From Actinomycetota bacterium (GTDB taxonomy: Bacteria > Actinomycetota > Aquicultoria > Aquicultorales > Aquicultoraceae), in contig JASEIR010000016.1 in NCBI GenBank assembly GCA_030017355.1, forward strand, positions 1 through 16,062: a DNA stretch of 16,062 nucleotides, given 5' to 3'. The notes beneath the pieces are model-generated. The model did no database searches, was not told where the DNA came from, and was given only the letters and a program-made list of their open reading frames with translations. The position numbers and the translations under genes are program-made. Numbering within the stretch: position 1 is the first letter of the stretch; each line of letters starts with the position of its first letter. This document shows, one piece after another, positions 6,433-11,879 of this stretch.

Positions 6433-6472
6433 CCTATTTAACTTTCTTAACTCCTATTTAACTTTCTTAACT
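6433..6472. repeat. Perfect 20-bp tandem duplication over the tusA stop codon
   Basis: CCTATTTAACTTTCTTAACT occurs at 6433-6452 and 6453-6472. On the minus strand the upstream copy encodes the last Val-Lys codons and TAG of tusA, and the downstream copy lies in the spacer and leads into the SD of the SQR-like gene. Each junction also carries a TAGG-type SD-like sequence, so the duplication may have altered coupling between the two genes. Confidence 0.85.
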
Positions 6473-6699
6473 GCGATTTTCCAGTAATCGCCATCCTGGG
6501 CTTTCTCGTTGAGAACCAGCTCGTGGCCTACTTTTTTAACCCATTCTGGAATGTCTTTAGCAGAACCCTGATCGGATGAGAGAACTTCGATCACCTGGCC
6601 TACCGAAGCTGCCTTGACCGTTTTTATTAGCTCCATCAGTGGCCCCGGGCAGTATGAACCGCGAGCATCCACTGTCTTATCTATGTGTACCCCTGCCAT
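6454..6699 (-). CDS. tusA: TusA family sulfurtransferase (SirA-like)
   Basis: Small cytoplasmic sulfur carrier that holds sulfur as a persulfide on one cysteine and hands it to partners. The 81 residues show the family motif CPGPLM with Cys17 as the sulfur-bearing residue, preceded by the strand VDARGSY and followed by the helix LMELIKTVK, then VIEVLSSDQGSAKDIPEWVKKVGHEL and a final strand DYWKIAVKK, the standard two-layer alpha/beta order. The ATG is preceded by AAAGGAG at proper spacing. In this operon context it more likely takes part in dissimilatory sulfur relay with DsrE2 and the SQR-like enzyme than in tRNA thiolation. The 89-bp gap from dsrE2 contains a three-unit 13-bp repeat. Confidence 0.93.
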   Translation of the reverse strand: MAGVHIDKTVDARGSYCPGPLMELIKTVKAASVGQVIEVLSSDQGSAKDIPEWVKKVGHELVLNEKAQDGDYWKIAVKKVK

Positions 6700-6721
6700 T
6701 GCCTTCTCCTTTCGCTATAAT

Positions 6722-6760
6722 AATCTAGTAATTGAATCTAGTAATTAAATCTAGTAATTG
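6722..6760. repeat. Three tandem 13-bp units between dsrE2 and tusA
   Basis: AATCTAGTAATTG at 6722-6734, AATCTAGTAATTA at 6735-6747 and AATCTAGTAATTG at 6748-6760, a uniform 13-bp period with one variable base. They lie in the 89-bp gap upstream of tusA, just before its SD. They may be simple slippage, or repeated binding sites or a spacer tuning tusA expression. Confidence 0.8.
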
Positions 6761-6788
6761 GTTTCACTTAGAGAAAATAAAAATAGTG

Positions 6789-7187
6789 TTAGATGACCAT
6801 GATCTGGCTTCCCTCAGCTATACCAAAGAAAGCGGTCACGCCGATGATGTCGTCTATGAGATCAAGCATATCCTCTTTCTCCCAGCCCATGACATCAACG
6901 ACTAGCGAGCACGCATACACCTTGAGGTTGCCCAAATCTTTGGCATCCTCAAGCATCTTGTAGAACAGGTCTACTTTCTTTTCAAGAAGCTTCTCACCGA
7001 CGCCTGAGACCTTAAAATCCTGCTTCTCAACGGTTTCCTTTAGAAACATTCTTAGCGCTTCCATTGTGACGAAGAAGTTGACCTCCATTCCGGAAGCAGC
7101 TGCTACTGAACCCATTAGAGCTCCAGCGTGCAGTTTCTCCATATCTGGAGACATTAAAACAATTGACAATTTTGGTGCGTTAGACAT
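6789..7187 (-). CDS. DsrE2-type peroxiredoxin-like/DsrEFH family sulfur carrier
   Basis: Member of the DsrE/DsrF/DrsH-like family (PF13686 type), which with TusA and a sulfide-oxidising flavoprotein is thought to relay persulfide sulfur at the membrane. From the ATG at 7187 the protein has 132 residues. It starts with a strand LSIVLMSPDMEKL and a Gly/Ala-rich turn (ALMGSVAAASGMEV), then FFVTMEALRMF, a helical middle, and a YACSLVVDVMGWEKEDMLDLIDDIIGVTAFFGIAEGS segment in which the single conserved Cys (about residue 92) is the expected sulfur-binding residue. A further upstream ATG at 7196 touches the SD (AAGGAGG), so the ATG at 7187, nine bases from the SD, is the better start. First gene of the operon, with promoter and operator immediately upstream. 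Confidence 0.85.
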   Translation of the reverse strand: MSNAPKLSIVLMSPDMEKLHAGALMGSVAAASGMEVNFFVTMEALRMFLKETVEKQDFKVSGVGEKLLEKKVDLFYKMLEDAKDLGNLKVYACSLVVDVMGWEKEDMLDLIDDIIGVTAFFGIAEGSQIMVI

Positions 7188-7231
7188 GGCTTCCATCCTC
7201 CTTTCATTACTTGCCTATCTTTCTATTTCCC

Positions 7232-7253
7232 ATACCTATACCAGTATAGGTAT
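7232..7253. promoter_or_regulatory. 22-bp perfect palindromic operator in the sulfur-operon leader
   Basis: Half-sites ATACCTATAC (7232-7241) and GTATAGGTAT (7244-7253) are exact reverse complements around a CA centre. The site begins about 9 bases past the expected transcription start of the promoter at 7269-7297 and ends about 45 bases before the dsrE2 start. Size and position suit a dimeric or tetrameric repressor acting as a roadblock. The flanking ATACC...GGTAT pattern recalls CsoR/CstR-type sulfur- or metal-sensing repressors, which is an inference, and no repressor gene is in the window. As RNA it could also fold into a hairpin. Confidence 0.75.
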
Positions 7254-7268
7254 ATTACCTATTATCAA

Positions 7269-7297
7269 ATTATAGGCGAGCTAGGTTTCATGGTCAA
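7269..7297 (-). promoter_or_regulatory. Sigma-70/sigma-A promoter of the sulfur operon
   Basis: On the minus strand a -35 box TTGACC (7297-7292) is separated by exactly 17 bp from a consensus -10 TATAAT (7274-7269). The start site is expected near 7262, giving a leader of about 75 bases that contains the palindrome and the AAGGAGG site of dsrE2. Confidence 0.85.
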
Positions 7298-7366
7298 TAA
7301 AAAATAACTAGTGCAGTTGTCAATATTAGTAGTAAATCCAGAGCCAGGTGCTAGGGGACATAACCA

Positions 7367-7483
7367 GGACGTTGGTTTTCTAAGTAAACTTTTCTTGTAG
7401 GTCGCTTGGGTATGGGACTTGAGAGATTTTCAAGAGATTTTTGAGAGATTTAGGATACCTAGGGAACCAACGACCCCTAATAT
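7367..7483. repeat. MITE/REP-like palindromic element, copy B
   Basis: Nearly the same sequence as 4355-4470, from GGACGTTGGTTTTCTAAG through the shared interior (CGCTTGGGTATGGGACTTGA, then GAGAGATTT repeats) to ACCAACGACCCCTAATA, with about nine substitutions by eye. The terminal inverted repeat is GGACGTTGGTTTTC against the reverse of GGAACCAACGACCCC. A loose GGGGACATAACCA precedes the left end at 7355. It lies between the divergent sulfur and polysaccharide operons and encodes no protein. Confidence 0.8.
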
Positions 7484-7735
7484 ATAGGTTTAAAATAGTA
7501 CAGGTTAGGCAATAAATAGTATTGCTTAAGAATATTGCTTAAGAGAAGGGCTTATACCTTTTAAGGCGGGCTCGCTCTAAATACTAAGAAACCTAGAAAC
7601 TAGCATAAAGGAGCAAGTTGTTTTGTTTAAAGCAATCCTATTTTACCTATTTGTAAATTTGGTGCGGCTAGATGTTTAGAAAATCCGTTAGAACACCAGT
7701 TAGTCGGATATTATGCCCTAAGGGTTCAGTCAAAA
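7484..7735 (+). other. Long leader of the polysaccharide operon
   Basis: No established gene. It contains an imperfect 13-bp tandem repeat (TATTGCTTAAGA at 7520-7531 and 7533-7544) and, at 7623-7679, a possible 18-codon reading frame with a TTG start and AAGGAG (7608-7613) nine bases upstream, which would encode a hydrophobic peptide. The operon promoter should lie here, but no hexamer pair stands out. TATTAT near 7710 is the best -10 guess. No terminator-like hairpin was recognised. Confidence 0.4.
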
Positions 7736-9613
7736 ATGTTAAAAGTACTGAATTGGTTTAAACCGAAAAGGTTAAAGCAGCCCATTTTTTTGATATTAGA
7801 TACGATTTTCATCTCCATTGCTTTATGTGGAGCATTCTTGCTGCGCTTTGGTATGAATCTGCCAGCTAACTATGCATTAATGTTGCTTGGTATGGTTCCT
7901 ATTGCAATCATCACAAAGATCCCTGTCTTTTATTACTTCGGTTTTTATAACCAGCTTTGGCAGTATGCGAGCTTAAGAGAAGCTCTCAGGCTGTTTCGTG
8001 GCATAACTATTGCCTCCTTTGCTTTCTTAGCGGCACTCTTTTTTATGCAAAAAACTGATATCCCTCGAGGCGTATTTACTATTGATTGGTTGTTAACCCT
8101 CTTTGCTATTGGCGGAAACTATTTTACCGTACGCGCAAAAAAAGAACTTTTCCCGACGCTTAATTTTTCTATAAAAGGTGGTATTCAGAAGGAAGGACAG
8201 AAGAACGTTATTGTTGTTGGTGCTGGAGAGGCGGGCAGCACATTAGTTAAGCAAATGCTAAGCCATCCTGAAAAGGGCTATAAACCTGTAGCAATTATAG
8301 ATGATGACCTCTCAAAAAATGGCTTGATGATACACGGAATCAAGGTAATTGGTAGTACTAAGATGATGCCAAGCTTGTTAAGCAATCATCCAGCTGACGA
8401 AATAATCCTGGCGATTCCGTCAGCTTCATTACAGGCGAAGAGAAGCATAGTTCTTAAATGTCAAGAAATTGGCATACCCTGCAAAACAGTCCCTGATTTT
8501 GCCGATCTTGTTGAAGGAAAAACTGATATTTTAAATATCAGCTCTGTTGACATAAAGAACTTACTAGGCCGAAAAGAGACCGAGTTCGATCTTAAAAATG
8601 CAATAGAATGCTATAAGGGTAAAACCATTCTTATAACAGGGGCGGCTGGTTCAATTGGCTCTGAGCTTTGCCGCCAGCTAGTTGATCTTGAGCCGAAAAG
8701 AATAATTGCAGCCGATATTTCGGAAAACGGGCTCTACCATCTCGAAGAGGAAAGCATCTCCTGGTTAAACGGTGATAGAAAGGGTTTCTTCGAGGTTCGT
8801 GTTATGGATGTTAAGGATAGCCGCGCGGTTGAAAGGATTTTCAAAGCATACAAGCCGGAAGTCATCTTTCATGCCGCGGCCTACAAGCATGTGCCTATGA
8901 TGGAACGACACCCCATTGAGGCTATGGAAAATAACTTCCTAGGAACCCGCGTCATGATAGCGGCTGCCAAGCGATACAATTCTGAAAGATTTGTCCTTAT
9001 CTCGACTGACAAGGCTGTTAATCCAACAAGCATTATGGGCCTATCAAAACAACTTGCAGAGCAATCCGTTAAAGTGGCAGCAAGTGAGAGCAATAGTACT
9101 AAATTTATGGCTGTAAGATTTGGAAATGTCCTTGGAAGCAATGGGAGTGTCGTCCCTAAATTTAAGCGCCAGATCAGCAGCGGAGGGCCTATAACTGTCA
9201 CGCACCCCGACATCACCAGGTACTTTATGACTATACATGAGGCCGTATATCTTGTTATTCAAGCGGCTGCAATGGGAATGGGCGGCGAGATATTTCTTCT
9301 TAATATGGGGAAACCGGTGCGAATTGTTGATTTGGCTCGAAGCATGATCAGACTCTCTGGGTTAGAGCCGGAGAAAGATATACCGATAGAATTTATCGGC
9401 CTTAGACCCGGCGAAAAGCTCTATGAGGAGCTATATGGGCAAGATGAGGCGGTTAACAAAACAAGGCATCCTCAGATATTTGAGGTATGTGGCGCTTTCA
9501 ATGAGGCGATGCTCATCGAGCTGTTAAGTGAATTGGAGGCTGTTGTAATCAAAGAGGATGGCCTTAACTTTGCCAATTTTTTGAGTCAGAACTATCTAGC
9601 CAGAGCTGCGTAG
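7736..9613 (+). CDS. Membrane-anchored NDP-sugar 4,6-dehydratase (CapD/WbpM/PglF type)
   Basis: Probably converts UDP-GlcNAc or a related NDP-sugar to a 4-keto-6-deoxy sugar at the inner membrane face, the first committed step toward an unusual deoxy-sugar. The 625 residues have the full architecture of the large form: about four membrane helices in residues 15-135, a first Rossmann-like domain with VVGAGEAGST near 160-168, and a C-terminal SDR domain with TGAAGSIGSEL starting at T301. Active site: S423-T424-D425-K426, then M434-x3-K438, the Met replacing the usual SDR Tyr as in WbpM and PglF. HAAAYKHVPMMERHP and the terminal GLRPGEKLYEEL are further family marks. It opens an operon whose next gene starts 12 bp later. 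The SD AAGGG is 11 bases from ATG, somewhat far. The exact sugar cannot be read from sequence. Confidence 0.93.
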   Translation: MLKVLNWFKPKRLKQPIFLILDTIFISIALCGAFLLRFGMNLPANYALMLLGMVPIAIITKIPVFYYFGFYNQLWQYASLREALRLFRGITIASFAFLAALFFMQKTDIPRGVFTIDWLLTLFAIGGNYFTVRAKKELFPTLNFSIKGGIQKEGQKNVIVVGAGEAGSTLVKQMLSHPEKGYKPVAIIDDDLSKNGLMIHGIKVIGSTKMMPSLLSNHPADEIILAIPSASLQAKRSIVLKCQEIGIPCKTVPDFADLVEGKTDILNISSVDIKNLLGRKETEFDLKNAIECYKGKTILITGAAGSIGSELCRQLVDLEPKRIIAADISENGLYHLEEESISWLNGDRKGFFEVRVMDVKDSRAVERIFKAYKPEVIFHAAAYKHVPMMERHPIEAMENNFLGTRVMIAAAKRYNSERFVLISTDKAVNPTSIMGLSKQLAEQSVKVAASESNSTKFMAVRFGNVLGSNGSVVPKFKRQISSGGPITVTHPDITRYFMTIHEAVYLVIQAAAMGMGGEIFLLNMGKPVRIVDLARSMIRLSGLEPEKDIPIEFIGLRPGEKLYEELYGQDEAVNKTRHPQIFEVCGAFNEAMLIELLSELEAVVIKEDGLNFANFLSQNYLARAA

Positions 9614-9625
9614 AGGGAGTATCGG

Positions 9626-10684
9626 ATGAGGGATTTCTACAGAGGCAAAAGAATTCTTGTTACTGGTGCTGCCGGGACTGTTGGCAGAGAGATAGTTAGG
9701 CAACTTTATTCCTTTGCACCTGCAGAGTTGCGCTTAATGGATAACAATGAGTCGGAAATGTTCTTCCTTGCAGAAGAGTATAGAAATCAAAATGTTTTCT
9801 GCTTTCTAGGTGATGTCAGAGATAGAAGTAAGGTTGAAAAACTCTCGAAAGGAATCGATATTATTATCCACTCTGCTGCTTTTAAGCATGTGCAGCTTTC
9901 TGAATACAACCCGTTTGATGTGGTGCAGACAAACATAATCGGGGTTGAAAATATCATTCAGGCGGCAACGGCATGCAACGTAAAGCGCGTTCTCTTTACA
10001 AGCAGCGATAAAGCGGTCAATCCAACCAATGTTATGGGCACCTCAAAGCTTATGGGAGAGCGGCTTATTACCGCCGCCAACGCTGTACGAAATGGCAGCG
10101 ATACCATCTTTAGCAGCACACGGTTTGGCAATGTGATAGGCTCCAGAGGGTCTGTCGTTCCACTCTTTATGAAGCAGATCAAAAATGGTGGGCCCATTAC
10201 CTTAACCGATGAGAAAATGACACGCTTTGTTATGACTGTAGAAGAAGCAGCCAGATTAGTGCTCAAATCAGTGACAATTGCAAGGGGTGGGGAAGTATTT
10301 GTCACCAAGATGCCGGTAGTTAAAATCCCTGATCTGGCCGAGGCGATGATAGAGCTTCTTGCCCCAAAATACGGTTATGACCCATTTGATATTGGCATCG
10401 TTGAGATAGGCGTTAAACCTGGTGAAAAACTCTATGAAGAGCTTATGAGTGAGGAAGAAGTCCATCGCGCCATAGAACTTAAAGACATGTTCGTCATTAC
10501 ACCAGCCTTTAAGTCCATTTACGAGTCCATAACCTACGAGTACCCGGGCATAATCCCCGATAAGGTGAAAAGATCGTATGTTTCGTCTAACGAGGAGCCA
10601 ATGGGTAAAGATGCTATCAAGCAATACCTTATTGAAAACAGAATCATCGAGAGCATTGATGAAGTTCTCCTGGAGGTGGCCTAG
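9626..10684 (+). CDS. Short soluble SDR NDP-sugar dehydratase/epimerase (PseB/CapD-like)
   Basis: Cytoplasmic extended SDR, likely a 4,6-dehydratase (possibly with 5-epimerisation) on a UDP-HexNAc. The 352 residues start with Rossmann motif VTGAAGTVG (12-20), then SAAFKHVQLSEYNPFD, active-site S126-S127-D128-K129 and M137-x3-K141, and RFGNVIGSRGSVVPLF. As in the preceding protein the catalytic Tyr of PseB/FlaA1 enzymes is Met, so the two are paralogues of one subtype rather than a WbpM/PseB pair. The KPGEKLYEELMS motif is retained. About 60 extra C-terminal residues (from FVITPAFKSIYESI) differ from the larger protein. The gene follows a GAGGGAG site and ends in TAG directly abutting the GTG of the next gene. 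Substrate and product are not determinable here. UDP-GlcNAc 4,6-dehydratase is the best guess. Confidence 0.88.
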   Translation: MRDFYRGKRILVTGAAGTVGREIVRQLYSFAPAELRLMDNNESEMFFLAEEYRNQNVFCFLGDVRDRSKVEKLSKGIDIIIHSAAFKHVQLSEYNPFDVVQTNIIGVENIIQAATACNVKRVLFTSSDKAVNPTNVMGTSKLMGERLITAANAVRNGSDTIFSSTRFGNVIGSRGSVVPLFMKQIKNGGPITLTDEKMTRFVMTVEEAARLVLKSVTIARGGEVFVTKMPVVKIPDLAEAMIELLAPKYGYDPFDIGIVEIGVKPGEKLYEELMSEEEVHRAIELKDMFVITPAFKSIYESITYEYPGIIPDKVKRSYVSSNEEPMGKDAIKQYLIENRIIESIDEVLLEVA

Positions 10685-11872
10685 GTGAAGGTTTTGGTGT
10701 TAGGGGCTGACGGTTATTTAGGCTGGCCCACTTGTATGTATTTCTCTCAAAGAGGACATGAGGTTGCAGGGGTAGATAATTACTTCCGGCGCAATGCCGC
10801 AACTGAGCTTGATTGTGAGCCTTTAGTTCCGGTTCCAAATCTTGTGCAGAGGGCAAGGATATGGAGGAAGATAACGGGCAAGGATATCCATATCCATATT
10901 GGAGATATCACCGATTACCACTTCCTTAAGGATATATTTAAGAATTATAGGCCAGATGTTACCATTCATTATGCGGAACAGCCCTCTGCCCCTTACTCAA
11001 TGATAGATTATAATAAAGCAGCCTTTACCATAAGAAATAATCTTATCAGCACCCTTAATGTTACCTATGCAGTAAAAGAGATTACTCCAGATTGCCACAT
11101 AGTAAAACTTGGCACCATGGGCGAGTACGGCACGCCGAATATTGATATAGAAGAAGGCTGGATAGAAATAGAACAAAATGGAAGGAAAGATAGGTTTCTT
11201 TTTCCAAGACAGGCGAGCTCGCTTTATCATACGACGAAGATACAAGATACCGATCTTCTCTGGTTTTATGTAAGGACATGGGGCATAAGAGTAACTGACC
11301 TTATGCAGGGACCCGTATATGGGATATCAACGGATGAGGCTGACCTTGACCCCCAACTTATGCCTCACTTTAGCTATGACGAGATATTTGGAACTGTCTT
11401 AAACAGATTTGTGGTTCAAGCGGTGGCAGGTCATCCACTCACTATATACGGCAAAGGAAATCAGATAAGGGGATATTTGAACATTAAGGATACCTTACAG
11501 TGTGTCTACTTATCGGCAATGCGGCCAGCTATGTCAGGTGAGCTAAGGATTTTTAACCAGGTTACGGAGACATTTTCCGTAAATGAGCTTGCAAAGAAGG
11601 TAAAGAGAGTTGGGGAGAGTCTTGGCTACCAGGTAGAAGTTAGAAATTACGAGAACCCGAGGGTGGAGAAGGAAGAGCACTTTTACAACCCGAAATATAG
11701 CGGTCTTCTTGAGCTTGGGCTTAAACCCCATTATTTAACGGATGAGGTTATTGAGGAGATGTTTAGGGTTGTTGAGAAGCATAAGCACAATATTCATAAG
11801 GATAAGATATTTAAGGGGATTAAGTGGCAGCAAAGAAGTTGTGAGGAAAAGATAGAGATAGGAGTGGGATAG
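10685..11872 (+). CDS. sqdB: UDP-sulfoquinovose synthase-like SDR (SQD1/SqdB family)
   Basis: Close match to enzymes that sulfonate UDP-glucose with sulfite, giving UDP-sulfoquinovose, the donor for sulfolipid or, in archaeal Agl3, surface glycan. The 395 residues align end to end with remembered SQD1/SqdB sequence: GADGYLGWPTCMYFSQRGHEV at the Rossmann fold, the RR-N-A-x-x-E-L segment, EQPSAPYSMID, LGTMGEYGTPNIDIEEG with T144, ASSLYHTTK with catalytic Y181 and K185, GIRVTDLMQGPVYG, GHPLTIYGKGNQIRGYLNI, and NPRVEKEEHFYNPK with GLKPHYLTDE. The active-site triad and substrate motifs are intact. The GTG start is used because GGAGGTGG lies 7 bases upstream, and the previous stop is adjacent. Its place among flippase, polymerase and glycosyltransferase genes argues for a sulfonated polysaccharide rather than sulfolipid, an inference: no SqdX/SQD2-like transferase is visible. 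Confidence 0.9.
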   Translation: MKVLVLGADGYLGWPTCMYFSQRGHEVAGVDNYFRRNAATELDCEPLVPVPNLVQRARIWRKITGKDIHIHIGDITDYHFLKDIFKNYRPDVTIHYAEQPSAPYSMIDYNKAAFTIRNNLISTLNVTYAVKEITPDCHIVKLGTMGEYGTPNIDIEEGWIEIEQNGRKDRFLFPRQASSLYHTTKIQDTDLLWFYVRTWGIRVTDLMQGPVYGISTDEADLDPQLMPHFSYDEIFGTVLNRFVVQAVAGHPLTIYGKGNQIRGYLNIKDTLQCVYLSAMRPAMSGELRIFNQVTETFSVNELAKKVKRVGESLGYQVEVRNYENPRVEKEEHFYNPKYSGLLELGLKPHYLTDEVIEEMFRVVEKHKHNIHKDKIFKGIKWQQRSCEEKIEIGVG

Positions 11873-11879
11873 GTTAAAA

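Noticed and set aside
7185..7196. ATG at 7196 as the dsrE2 start
   Set aside because: It directly touches the AGGAGG sequence, too close for initiation. The ATG at 7187 has the proper nine-base spacing.
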